A stretch of DNA of 64,000 nt, from contig NZ_LT607671.1 of NCBI RefSeq assembly GCF_900095265.1, forward strand, positions 19,031-83,030, read 5' to 3'. The position numbers and the translations under genes are program-made. This DNA is from Janthinobacterium sp. UMAB-56. Lineage in GTDB: Bacteria > Pseudomonadota > Gammaproteobacteria > Burkholderiales > Burkholderiaceae_D. Within the stretch, counting starts at the first letter, position 1; each line of letters starts with the position of its first letter. Below, piece by piece: positions 8,524-17,351 of the stretch. The notes beneath the pieces are model-generated. The model searched no databases. It saw only the letters and a program-made list of their open reading frames with translations, and was not told the DNA's origin.

Positions 8524-11500
8524 CCCATTTCTACCAAGAACTCATGCATGCCCGTATGCGGCAGTTGCGCGCAGGCCGGTGCAAAATGCGGCAACTGCCC
8601 CCACAGCAGCGGATTGCCGACGATGTACACGTAATGTTGCGCGCGCGTCAGGGCCACGTTGAGCAGGTTTGGCGTACTGGCCGCCCATTGCGCGGCGCCG
8701 GCCGTGCTGTCGTCGGCACCCAGGACCAGCATCACCACGCTTTGCTCCTTGCCCTGGAAGGTGTGCACGGTGCCCACCATCTGGCTGCTCCATAGGCGCA
8801 ATTCGCGCGCCGTCGGTGCCTTGCCATAGCCGAGGCGGCGGTCCCAGTCCAGGTCGACGATGCGCGAGCGTAATTCGTTGCGCACGGCCTTGAACGGCGT
8901 GATCACATACATGTCGGGCAGCTTGCCGTCGCGGCGATACAGTTTCAGCAGCACTTCCAGCACGAAATCGAGTTGCACGGGCACCACTTGCTTGTAGCTG
9001 ACGGCGCCGACGGCGTCGATCCAGCGGCTCGGGCCCCGCGTGAGGCCGCGCGCGCTGGCCGGCGGCGTGCGTTCGCTCAAGCCGTAGACCATCTTGTCTT
9101 CGTAGGCGATGCTATTGGCCAGCGAAAACATCGGTTCCACGCAGCGGCGGTGCACGCGCAAGGGGCTGCCTATCCACAGCGGCTGTGCGCTGCCGGCGCC
9201 GACTTGCGCGCCATAGCGGTTGGCCTTGTCGGCCAGTGTTTGCACGGAAACGGAAGTCGGCGCGTAACTGCCATCTTGCGTGTGCGGCGACAGGGCAGAC
9301 AAGGTTTGCACGAGGCGCCCTGGCACCGTGAATACGGGTTCGATTTGCAGCGGGTCGCCCACGACGACGGCGCGCCTGGCGCGCCACAGGCTGCCCAGCG
9401 CCGCTTGCGGCACGGCCTGACCTGCTTCATCGATGAACAGCCAGCCCAGCGATTCGGGGCCCATGCCCTGGAACTGGCGCGCGAACGAAGCGAATGTGGT
9501 CGACACGACAGGCACCACCATGAACAGGCTATGCCAGACCATGGCGATGTGCGACTGGTCGTAGGCGCGCTTGTTTTTCAACAATTTCGACACGGCCAGC
9601 AAGTTGCCGCCAAAGCCGGGGCCGCCTTTCTTTGCTACTTCCGCCAGCCACGCTTCGTGCAGGGCCAGGGCTTTGGCGAACAGGCGCGAACGCAGGCGCG
9701 CCAGCGCCGGCTCATGCCACAGGCCGCCAATTTGCAGCGCGTCGCCGTCCAGCTCGTCCAGGGTCGCGGGCGCGATGATGGTGGGGAAGCGCATGCGCGC
9801 GCGGCGCAGCAGTTCCGTGCTGTCATCCCATTCGCGCTGGCGCGACTGCGCCGTGCGCAGGGCGATGTGCAGGCTGTGGCGGGCGCGCTCGCAGCGCGGC
9901 TCCAGCTCGCCCTTCAGCAGCAGCTTGATGGCGGATACGTCGCGCGCGGCCTGGCGTTGCGCTTCGGCGTTGGCGATGACGGCGTCCTTGTAGGCGCGCG
10001 CCGGCGCCGTGCGGAACAGGCGGGCAAAGAAACCTGGTTGCGTCAGCGCCACCAGGCGTTCTTCTTCCAGCAATTCCTTCTTGCTGGCAAGCAGGGTGTC
10101 CTGCTGTGCCAGCGCGCTGGACAGGGCGCCATTCGCCGCATCCATCTCTTGCTCGGCCGCAATCAACGCTTGCTGGCTGGCCTGGATGAAGTCGCCTTCC
10201 GTGCAAGTGCCTACGGCTTGCCACAGGGCCGCGTATTGGGCGTGTTCGGCCAGGGCTTTTTCCACCACGTGTTCCGTCTCGCGAAACTCGCGCGCCGCCT
10301 GGGCGAAGCTTACGCCCTGGTAGCTGGCCAGCCATTGGCGGATATTCTGCGCGTTCGGCGTCTTGCGCGCCGTGCTCTTGTCCCAGTCGTCGTCATAAAA
10401 ATTGCTGACGAAGCGGCGGCGGTTCGCGCTATTGCCCAGCGCGCAGGACATCAAGCCCCATGGCGCTTCCGTCTCGCTCAGGGCGCGGTTCGCGCCATTG
10501 CCATCGGCCACGACGCGGCGCGCCACGCTTTCAAAGTAACGCGTGCGCGCCCATTCCTTGCCCAGCTGCTTTGGCTTCGGCAAGTCACCGGAAATGTTTT
10601 CCACCGCCGCGTTATTCGACGAGGCGACGACCATTTCAAAGCCCGTCAGTTCCGGGCGCAAGCGGGCGATGGTGATGGGGTCGCGCACGCCTTCGAAGGC
10701 CACGGCCACCTTGCCGATGAAGGCGTCGCCGGCACGGTCCAGGCAAGCCAGTACGCTGGCGCGGCGCACGATATTGTCGGCGAACAATTCGCGCAACAAG
10801 GTCGTCTTGCCCGTGCCGGGCGGGCCGTTGACGGAAAAGATGCCCCGTTCATGCAGACTGGTACGCGCGCCGTGGATGGCGAACTGTTGCATCAGGCTCA
10901 TGGCATAGCTGGCGTCTTCCAGCCAGTGTCCCCGGTGCATATTGGCTGGATTGAGCATGGCGGCCAGCGCCTGGCGTCCGGCTGGACTGTACAGGTCGAT
11001 GCGCTCATCGTGCGCCAGCGGCGTCAGATAGGCGGCCACGGTGGGCGGCAGCTTGCCGCCACGCAAGGCGCGGATGATCTGTTCCAGGTCGTCGAGATAA
11101 AAACTGTTGAGAATATCGATCGATGGTTCCACCGCATCGCCAAAGTCCAGCGTGCGGTTCTGGCTGGTCTCTAGCGTATCGGCCGCGTCGCTGGCGGCGC
11201 GTTTTTTGCGCGTGCGCAATTCCAGCACGGCCAGCGGCTGGCCCGCCGACGGGTGGAAGCCGGCCCAGTCGCGCAGCAGGTCGGCCAGCGCCGCGATTTC
11301 CATGCCGGACAGGGGCGACGAGACATTGCCCGCCTCGTCCGTCACTTGCTGCGGTACGCGGGCAGCGGCGAAATTGCGCAAGCTGTCTTGCAAGGCCAGC
11401 TGGCTGTCGCTGAAGGCGTCCAGGCTCAGGCCCGACCAGTCAGGCGTGCGCGCGCGACCCAGCGCCCACGGCAACGTTGAAACAGAGACGGGGTCGAACT

Positions 11501-11858
11501 GCGGCTCGCCCAGCGCATTCAAGTTCAGGCGGGCAAAGCACGAGCGTCCGGCCAGTTCCGTTTTTTCTGTTTCGGCCATGTTTTCCGGGCCGCTGGCCGG
11601 CGGACAAGCCTTGTTGATTTCGGCCTTGTCGAACACGCCGAGGAACAGCGAAAAGCCGTCGATCTCGCGGTCGGACGGTACTTGCCATTGCGTGGCGAAC
11701 TGCAGCGGCAATTGCGCCAGCTGTTCGCGGTGCAGGAGACGCACGGTGGACTGGTCTTCAACGTCCGTGATTTGATTCAGGTCAAACGGGATAAAGAATT
11801 CGATCTTGTGCCAATACTCCAGGATAGCCAGGAGGCGCTGCTGTTCTGCCTGATTCAT
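8520..11858 (-). CDS. large superfamily 1 helicase/ATPase of the Dna2/Nam7 type
   Basis: 1112 residues, cytoplasmic. Walker A is GPPGTGKTTLLRELFADN in the N-terminal half; Walker B is WLFIDEAGQAVPQAALG; the C-terminal RecA lobe ends with VGTVHTFQGKEQSVVMLVLG and LLNVALTRAQHYVYIVGNP, which are SF1B (Upf1/Dna2) motifs V and VI. A charged region of about 250 residues rich in Glu, Gln and Ala between the two lobes is likely coiled coil. The first 250 residues are family-specific. The ATG at 11858 gives MNQAEQQRLLAILEYW; longer starts upstream run through non-coding-like sequence. It stands alone, divergent from the gntR operon with 213 bp between. The substrate is not known; some relatives occur in defence islands, but nothing else here supports that. 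Confidence 0.85.
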   Translation of the reverse strand: MNQAEQQRLLAILEYWHKIEFFIPFDLNQITDVEDQSTVRLLHREQLAQLPLQFATQWQVPSDREIDGFSLFLGVFDKAEINKACPPASGPENMAETEKTELAGRSCFARLNLNALGEPQFDPVSVSTLPWALGRARTPDWSGLSLDAFSDSQLALQDSLRNFAAARVPQQVTDEAGNVSSPLSGMEIAALADLLRDWAGFHPSAGQPLAVLELRTRKKRAASDAADTLETSQNRTLDFGDAVEPSIDILNSFYLDDLEQIIRALRGGKLPPTVAAYLTPLAHDERIDLYSPAGRQALAAMLNPANMHRGHWLEDASYAMSLMQQFAIHGARTSLHERGIFSVNGPPGTGKTTLLRELFADNIVRRASVLACLDRAGDAFIGKVAVAFEGVRDPITIARLRPELTGFEMVVASSNNAAVENISGDLPKPKQLGKEWARTRYFESVARRVVADGNGANRALSETEAPWGLMSCALGNSANRRRFVSNFYDDDWDKSTARKTPNAQNIRQWLASYQGVSFAQAAREFRETEHVVEKALAEHAQYAALWQAVGTCTEGDFIQASQQALIAAEQEMDAANGALSSALAQQDTLLASKKELLEEERLVALTQPGFFARLFRTAPARAYKDAVIANAEAQRQAARDVSAIKLLLKGELEPRCERARHSLHIALRTAQSRQREWDDSTELLRRARMRFPTIIAPATLDELDGDALQIGGLWHEPALARLRSRLFAKALALHEAWLAEVAKKGGPGFGGNLLAVSKLLKNKRAYDQSHIAMVWHSLFMVVPVVSTTFASFARQFQGMGPESLGWLFIDEAGQAVPQAALGSLWRARRAVVVGDPLQIEPVFTVPGRLVQTLSALSPHTQDGSYAPTSVSVQTLADKANRYGAQVGAGSAQPLWIGSPLRVHRRCVEPMFSLANSIAYEDKMVYGLSERTPPASARGLTRGPSRWIDAVGAVSYKQVVPVQLDFVLEVLLKLYRRDGKLPDMYVITPFKAVRNELRSRIVDLDWDRRLGYGKAPTARELRLWSSQMVGTVHTFQGKEQSVVMLVLGADDSTAGAAQWAASTPNLLNVALTRAQHYVYIVGNPLLWGQLPHFAPACAQLPHTGMHEFLVEMG

Positions 11859-12010
11859 GATGACCAATATTTTGTAAAGCGAGCGAGGATTGTAAAGCGT
11901 ATGCGCGGCGCACGTTTTGCACTTTTGCCTATTGCGCGGGCTTTGCCGTAAAAAAAGTTGGCCTGTCAGTGGAAAGAAGCCGGACGGCAACTTCGAACGC
12001 ATCTTTGTCG

Positions 12011-12060
12011 TTGACAGCTTGTTATTGTTGCTGCTACTGTACTGCCTGTAATAGTACAGT
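12011..12060 (+). promoter_or_regulatory. promoter and GntR operator of the ABC/peptidase operon
   Basis: A -35 box TTGACA at 12011-12016 is followed after 18 bp by a weak -10 TACTGT at 12035-12040. A perfect inverted repeat with 8-base arms, ACTGTACT (12036-12043) and AGTACAGT (12053-12060), nine bases apart, covers the -10 and the likely start of transcription, 12 bases before the gntR start codon. Binding there would block transcription, as expected for an autorepressing YtrA-type GntR protein. Confidence 0.65.
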
Positions 12061-12071
12061 GAAGTCATGCC

Positions 12072-12482
12072 ATGAACCGTCGAAGTCCCTTGATGCTGCA
12101 GATCGCTACAGGCGATCCGCGCCCCATCCATCGCCAGATCGTTGACGGTGTACGGCGCCTGATCGCCAGCGGCGAGTTGACGCTGGGCGCGAACTTGCCC
12201 AGTGTCCGTGGCCTGGCCTTGCAGTTGGGCATTAATCCGAACACGGTCGCCAAGGCTTATAGCGAACTGACGGCGGAGGGCTGGCTGGATGCGCGCGCCG
12301 GCCTGGGCCTGTTCGTGGCTGCGCCGCGCCAGCGCCTGTCCGACGAGGAACGCGCACGGCGTCTGGACGAAGCGTTGACCCGCTTCGTCGGCGACGTCAT
12401 CGCGCTCGACTATCCTGCTGGCGTGGTGCTGGAACGCGTAGCGGGCGAACTGGCCTTGTGCCTTCCCAAGAAGACCGGCTGA
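12072..12482 (+). CDS. GntR family repressor, YtrA subfamily
   Basis: 136 residues, the short form typical of YtrA. The winged helix covers residues about 10-78: PIHRQIVDGVRRLIASGEL, LPSVRGLALQLGINPNTVAKAY and ARAGLGLFVA. The C-terminal 55 residues are the short helical dimerisation tail of this subgroup rather than a ligand-binding FadR/HutC domain. YtrA regulators usually lie first in operons for ABC transporters and repress their own operon. Here an ABC ATPase follows after nine bases, then a permease and an S9 peptidase, and a perfect inverted repeat overlaps the promoter. Confidence 0.88.
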   Translation: MNRRSPLMLQIATGDPRPIHRQIVDGVRRLIASGELTLGANLPSVRGLALQLGINPNTVAKAYSELTAEGWLDARAGLGLFVAAPRQRLSDEERARRLDEALTRFVGDVIALDYPAGVVLERVAGELALCLPKKTG

Positions 12483-12491
12483 AAGTATCCG

Positions 12492-13415
12492 ATGACGAAT
12501 GAACCCATCTTGCAGACCGACAAGTTGTCGCTGCGCTTCAAGGACAAGCATGCGCTAGACCAGCTTAGCCTGCGCGTGGCGCGCGGCGGCATCCATGCCA
12601 TCGTCGGCGCGAATGGCGCTGGCAAGTCTTCGCTGTTCCGCGTGCTGCTGGGCTTCGAGGCGGCGACCGAAGGCAGCGCCCGTATTCTCGGTTGTGACTG
12701 CGCCCGGCTGACGCCGGACTTGCGTGGACGCATCGGCTATGTCAACGAGGAGCACACCTTGCCCCTGTGGCTGACGATCGGTGAACTGACAGCCATGCAA
12801 CGCCGCCTGTACACGGGATGGAATGAGGAACGCTATTGCAGTGTGTTGCGCAACTTCAATGTATTGCCAGGGCAGCGCATCGCGCAGCTGTCGCGTGGGG
12901 AACGTGCCGGCGTGAATCTGGCGCTGGCGCTCGGGCAGAGTCCGGAACTGTTGATCCTCGACGAACCCACGCTGGGCCTCGATGTGGTTGCCAAGCGTCT
13001 GTTCCTGGGGGCCATGATGGAAAGCAGCTATAGCGATGGCATGACCATTATCTATTGCTCGCACCAAATGGAAGAAATCGAGCGCGTGGCCGACCAGCTG
13101 ATCATTCTTGAGCGCGGGCGTTTGTTGCAGGCTTGCGCGCCGGACGTCCTGTGCGAGCGGGTACTGCTGTGGGTGGCCGAATTTCCCTTCCTGCCGCCCG
13201 ATACGAGAGCGCTGCCCGGTATCTTGCATACCGAACATATTGACGGACTGAGCCACTTCATGGTGCTGGACCAGGGACCGGAATTTGCCGCACGCCTGCG
13301 CCTGCTGGGTGCGCGCAGCGTGCACAACATGCCCGTCAGCCTCGACCGCGCCATCAATGCCTTGTTGGCGCGCGGGCATATTTCCGCTGCTAACCCCGCG
13401 CTGTACGCGGCCTGA
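12492..13415 (+). CDS. ABC transporter ATP-binding protein
   Basis: 307 residues. Walker A GANGAGKS at 39-46, Walker B with catalytic Glu in LLILDEPTLGLD, H-loop in IIYCSHQMEE. The signature motif is LSRGERAG instead of the usual LSGGQ, which is seen in several YtrB-like exporters. About 85 residues follow the ATPase core and may bind the permease. The ribosome site is weak (GAAAGTATCC) and translation may be coupled to gntR nine bases upstream. It should energise the permease encoded next. Confidence 0.9.
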   Translation: MTNEPILQTDKLSLRFKDKHALDQLSLRVARGGIHAIVGANGAGKSSLFRVLLGFEAATEGSARILGCDCARLTPDLRGRIGYVNEEHTLPLWLTIGELTAMQRRLYTGWNEERYCSVLRNFNVLPGQRIAQLSRGERAGVNLALALGQSPELLILDEPTLGLDVVAKRLFLGAMMESSYSDGMTIIYCSHQMEEIERVADQLIILERGRLLQACAPDVLCERVLLWVAEFPFLPPDTRALPGILHTEHIDGLSHFMVLDQGPEFAARLRLLGARSVHNMPVSLDRAINALLARGHISAANPALYAA

Positions 13416-13428
13416 GAAAGACTTCTTC

Positions 13429-15258
13429 ATGGGCGACCTGTACCTGAGTGAGTGCCGCCGCTACCTGCGGGCCACCCTGATCTTTGCTGCCGTCCATATA
13501 TTGGTGCAACTCTTCCTGGCCCGCTTAGGCAGCATCTTCCAGCAAGGCTGGCCCATGCAACTGCTCATCCTGGCAGTGTGCATGCTGGCAGGTCTGGGTC
13601 TTGCGCTGCATCAGATCGGCAGCTATCGCCAGCCCAGCCGCTGGCTGTGGCTGCTGCACCGGCCGCTGGCTCCCGGCGCCATCCTGGGAGGCTTGATGCT
13701 GGCGTCGGCCACGCTGATTGCCCTGGCCATTGGCCTGCCGCTGCTGCTGACCGTGCTGGGCACTGATTTTCTGTCGCCGCGCACGGTCGACATGCGCCAC
13801 TACCTGGCCGTGCCTTACCTGGTGATGATGACGCTGATCGCCTGGCTGTGCGGCGCCGCCATCATGGTCAGCCGCCTGCGCTGTGCCTTCCTGCTTATTC
13901 TCCTGCCCTATGTGATGCTGATGCACGCGGCCGGCGCGCTCAGCCTGCTGCTGGCGACGCTGCCCTGCGCAGCGTTGTTGATGTGGAACGTGCACGCCAG
14001 TTTCACGCCCAGCCGCATGCGGCTCGCCGGCGGCCGCACCGCCACGCTGGCACAGGCGGTGCCACTGGTGGTGGGCATATATTGTCTGTTGCTGTGGGGT
14101 ACGTTGGCTGTCTTTCACATCGCCCTGATCGGCTTGGACCGGCATCCGCAGACGATGGCCATGCCGTCGGCTGGCGGCTACGCGGATGTGAGCCGCGCCG
14201 ATGGCCGCAGCCTGATGCTTGCCGGACTGGCCGGCGCCCAGGATGAGCGTGCGCCACTGTGGCGGCGCCAGTTGCCTTTGCTCGAAGTGGGGACCTTGCA
14301 AGCGACGATCACGCGCTATGCCGTGCGACAGCAATTGTCGAACCAGAACGCGCCGCCGCAGGCTGAGCTGAGCGATCTGCAGCAGCGCCTGACCTTCAAT
14401 CACGGCAGCATGCGTTTCGACGTGCACGACATGCGCACGGGTGCGCTCATCAATCAGATGGGGCTGCATGGACTGGGGGACTTGCAGGCGTTTCCCGGCG
14501 TACCCGTACTTGCCGGTAATGTGCTCACCGGAAACATGGTGCTGGCATTCGAACCGGCTGGTCATGCGCTACGGTTGCAGGCACTCTTGCCAGCCGGGGA
14601 GCAAGCGGTTGCAGCACCGAAGAAAATCAGCGAACGCGTGTATGTGCTCAGCAACGGCCACCTGCTCGTCTATGCGCCTGCCGCAGCGGCGCAGCCCGGT
14701 GCTGCCGATACGGAAGTGTTCCGCCTGCCATTGCCTGTACCGCTGAGCAATCTGGAGCGGGTTGATATCGCGCCATTGCTCGACGGTACGCTGGTTTCCA
14801 TCACGGGGGGGCGCGCCATGCAGTCAGGCGTACCAGGCAGTACGCAAGCGTTGCTGTTCGTCGACGCCAGCGGCCGCGCGCAGCCGGTCGCCACGCACGC
14901 CATCGACCACGATTTTCCGCTGCTGTTCGAACACGCCGACTGGTGGCTCTCACCCGCGCTGCATGCGCTCGTCAATCTGCCGCAGCGGATGTATGCTGAT
15001 GGCGCCGTGCCGGATCTGACTGACGACAATGCCCGGCCTGTCGTCCGTCCGGCTGCCGTCTGGAGCGCCGCACTGTTGGCCGCTTTGCTCAGCGTCATGG
15101 GCGCGTGGTACTGGCGGCGGCAGGCCGGCGATGTGCCGCGCATCTGGCTGCTGGCCTGCGCGCTGCTGGGGCCTGCCTGCCTGCTGACGCTGCTGATCCT
15201 GCATCCACGCTCGCCAGTACCGCAGGCGCGCCCGCTTGCTGCTGCGTTGGCCAGATGA
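13429..15258 (+). CDS. ABC permease with large extracytoplasmic domain
   Basis: 609 residues from the ATG at 13429 (GAGAAAG upstream). Residues 1-260 hold about six hydrophobic helices with the ABC-2-like stretch LLHRPLAPGAILGGL. Residues about 265-550 are soluble and beta-rich, with repeated strand-turn units (RVYVLSNGHLLVYAP, ALLFVDASGRAQPVATH) that suggest a propeller-like fold. Two further helices close the protein (WSAALLAALLSVMGAWY and IWLLACALLGPACLLTLLIL). An odd number or arrangement of helices cannot be settled by eye. It lies between the ATPase and the S9 peptidase and overlaps the latter by ATGA. I do not know a characterised member with this architecture. Confidence 0.75.
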   Translation: MGDLYLSECRRYLRATLIFAAVHILVQLFLARLGSIFQQGWPMQLLILAVCMLAGLGLALHQIGSYRQPSRWLWLLHRPLAPGAILGGLMLASATLIALAIGLPLLLTVLGTDFLSPRTVDMRHYLAVPYLVMMTLIAWLCGAAIMVSRLRCAFLLILLPYVMLMHAAGALSLLLATLPCAALLMWNVHASFTPSRMRLAGGRTATLAQAVPLVVGIYCLLLWGTLAVFHIALIGLDRHPQTMAMPSAGGYADVSRADGRSLMLAGLAGAQDERAPLWRRQLPLLEVGTLQATITRYAVRQQLSNQNAPPQAELSDLQQRLTFNHGSMRFDVHDMRTGALINQMGLHGLGDLQAFPGVPVLAGNVLTGNMVLAFEPAGHALRLQALLPAGEQAVAAPKKISERVYVLSNGHLLVYAPAAAAQPGAADTEVFRLPLPVPLSNLERVDIAPLLDGTLVSITGGRAMQSGVPGSTQALLFVDASGRAQPVATHAIDHDFPLLFEHADWWLSPALHALVNLPQRMYADGAVPDLTDDNARPVVRPAAVWSAALLAALLSVMGAWYWRRQAGDVPRIWLLACALLGPACLLTLLILHPRSPVPQARPLAAALAR

Positions 15259-17345
15259 TGGGCCTGGGCTTGGGCTACCGGCACTGTCTCTGGCACGCTG
15301 TCCTGGTCCTGGTCCTGGCGGCTGGCTTGACTCTGGCGGCGCCCGCTGCCGTGACGGCGACCTTGACGTTGGCGCCATTGCTGGCTCGCAATGCCGCTCT
15401 GCCGCCAGCGCCGCGCATTCCCAGTGCTGCCTTCGAGCGTCGCCCGCGTCTGCATGCGGTACACCTGTCGCCGGACGGGGCGTCGGTAGCGTATCTGGAT
15501 GGCGAGGGGGCAAAGGCCAGCCTGCATGTGCTCGACACCCGCACGCAAGTGGCCAGGCGCCTGCTGGCCTTGCCTGGGCAGGTGGCCTTGTTCTGGTCCG
15601 GCGACAGCAGCACGCTGTTCCTGGCCATGCCGGACGGCGTGTCGGTGGTATCCGTTGCCGACAGCAGCAGCTACAAGCTGGCCGCCTTTGACGGCAGGGC
15701 CGAGCATCGCTTGTTTCCCGCAGATGCCGCTCACGCGCGCCATGTGCTGATGGCAAGCTACGCTGCGGCCAGCGGTATCTATCGCCTGGAGCGCATGGAC
15801 ACGCAAGGCCAACGCGAGCTGTTGTACCAGGGTGAACAGCTTTCCGGTTTCCTGCTGGACGCAACGGGTCGGCTGGGTTTTGCCATGACCGTCGCCAGTG
15901 ATGGCATGCGTAGCATCCAGCGTCGCCAGGCTGCGGGCTGGCAAGAGGTGCTGCGTTGCCAGCGCGTCGATGACTGCACGCTGGTGGCTGCCGCGCCTGA
16001 TGCTTCCCGGCTGAGCATGCTCATGGCGCAGTATGGCGACCGCAGCGCGCTGGTGGAGATTGATCTGGCGCAAGGCAGGCGTCGCGTTGTGCATGCCGAC
16101 CGCGCCGGCCTGGCAGATATCCGCCGGGTGATCAGCGATGCGGACCAGCGTACGCCGCTGTTTGCCCTGTTCGAATCGCCCATGCTGCACCATGCCGGGC
16201 TGACACAGTTGGCGCGCCGTGCCGTGGCTGATATTGACCGGCAATTTGGGCACGGAGGCGTCTTCATCGAAGCGGCACGAGGCGGGGCGACACTGTTGCT
16301 GATCGAGAGCGGATCACGCCTGAACCACGACCGTTACTGGCTGTACGACAGTGCCCGTCGCAGCACGCGCGAAATCCTGCAGGCGCAGCGCGCGGCTGGC
16401 CAGCCTTTGCCGCCGGGCCAGCTGGCGCAGACTAGCCCCATCCATTACCGTGCCTCGGATGGCGTGCTGGTCCATGGATATCTGACCTTGCCGCCCGGAA
16501 AGGTAGCGGCGTCGATGCCGCTGCTGACGCTGGTCCATGGCGGGCCGTGGGAACGGGTCAATGCCGCTTACGCGCCACTAGTGCAATTGCTGGCGAACCG
16601 CGGTGTCGCCGTGTTCCAGCCGAATTTCCGCGCTTCCGTCGGTTATGGCCTGCATTACATGACGGCGGCCGGTGGCGACCTGGGCAACGGCCGCGTGCAG
16701 GCCGACATCGTTGATGGCGTGCGCTGGCTGCTGCGGCAGGGGGTGGGCGACCGGCAACGCCTGGCCATTGCCGGCCATTCCTTTGGCGGCTATGCGACCC
16801 TGCTGGCGCTGACACACACGCCCAGTCTGTTTCAGTTCGGCATGGCCATCGCACCGTCGCCCGACTTCGCGCGTACCCTGCGCACCATGGCCAGCGGGCC
16901 GGGCGGCGACCAGGCATTCCCGCTGCGTCTACAGGATATGGGTGTGGACTTGCAGGATGGCGTCGCCATGCGGACGCTGGAGGCTGGCGCCCCCGTGCGC
17001 CACACGGACCAGGTTGGCAAGCCGCTGCTGATCATGGCTGGCGCCAGAGACAGCACGGTGCAGATCGCATCGGTGACGGATTATGTGGCCCGGTTACAGT
17101 TGTCCGGCAAGCCAGTCAGCCTGCTGGTCGATCCCGAGGAAGGGCATAATCCGCGCCATCCCCTGTACCGCCAGGCTGCGGCGTATCTGCTGGAACAATT
17201 GCTGCAGCAGCATCTGGGCGGGCCGGCGCCAGCTGCACCGGGAGCGAAATTGGACTCCTACTTGCGCCAAACGCTGAAAGCGAACCGGGCTTTGCCAGCG
17301 CTGTTCGCCGTGCCGGGGGCGGACGCAGCCCTCAAGATCCCTTAA
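15255..17345 (+). CDS. exported S9 family prolyl-oligopeptidase-like serine peptidase
   Basis: 696 residues. An N-terminal hydrophobic helix (HAVLVLVLAAGLTLAAPAA) is a signal anchor or signal peptide, so the enzyme works in the periplasm or on the outer face of the membrane. Residues about 60-400 are a beta-propeller-like region (VHLSPDGASVAYLDGEG near its start); residues 420-680 are the alpha/beta-hydrolase domain with LVHGGPWE, nucleophile Ser509 in AGHSFGGYA, Asp599 in GARDSTVQ and His631 in EEGHN. S9 enzymes cleave short peptides, and relatives include acylaminoacyl peptidases and lasso-peptide isopeptidases. Translation is coupled to the permease (ATGATGA overlap). With an ABC system and a repressor it suggests peptide detoxification, uptake or maturation, but no precursor peptide gene is visible. 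Confidence 0.85.
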   Translation: MMGLGLGYRHCLWHAVLVLVLAAGLTLAAPAAVTATLTLAPLLARNAALPPAPRIPSAAFERRPRLHAVHLSPDGASVAYLDGEGAKASLHVLDTRTQVARRLLALPGQVALFWSGDSSTLFLAMPDGVSVVSVADSSSYKLAAFDGRAEHRLFPADAAHARHVLMASYAAASGIYRLERMDTQGQRELLYQGEQLSGFLLDATGRLGFAMTVASDGMRSIQRRQAAGWQEVLRCQRVDDCTLVAAAPDASRLSMLMAQYGDRSALVEIDLAQGRRRVVHADRAGLADIRRVISDADQRTPLFALFESPMLHHAGLTQLARRAVADIDRQFGHGGVFIEAARGGATLLLIESGSRLNHDRYWLYDSARRSTREILQAQRAAGQPLPPGQLAQTSPIHYRASDGVLVHGYLTLPPGKVAASMPLLTLVHGGPWERVNAAYAPLVQLLANRGVAVFQPNFRASVGYGLHYMTAAGGDLGNGRVQADIVDGVRWLLRQGVGDRQRLAIAGHSFGGYATLLALTHTPSLFQFGMAIAPSPDFARTLRTMASGPGGDQAFPLRLQDMGVDLQDGVAMRTLEAGAPVRHTDQVGKPLLIMAGARDSTVQIASVTDYVARLQLSGKPVSLLVDPEEGHNPRHPLYRQAAAYLLEQLLQQHLGGPAPAAPGAKLDSYLRQTLKANRALPALFAVPGADAALKIP

Positions 17346-17351
17346 AACCCC

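Noticed and set aside
8973..11174. 733-codon open frame on the plus strand
   Set aside because: Antisense to the helicase gene, with no recognisable motif and shadow-like composition.
14670..16253. 527-codon open frame on the minus strand
   Set aside because: Opposite the permease and S9 peptidase genes, no ribosome site or motif.
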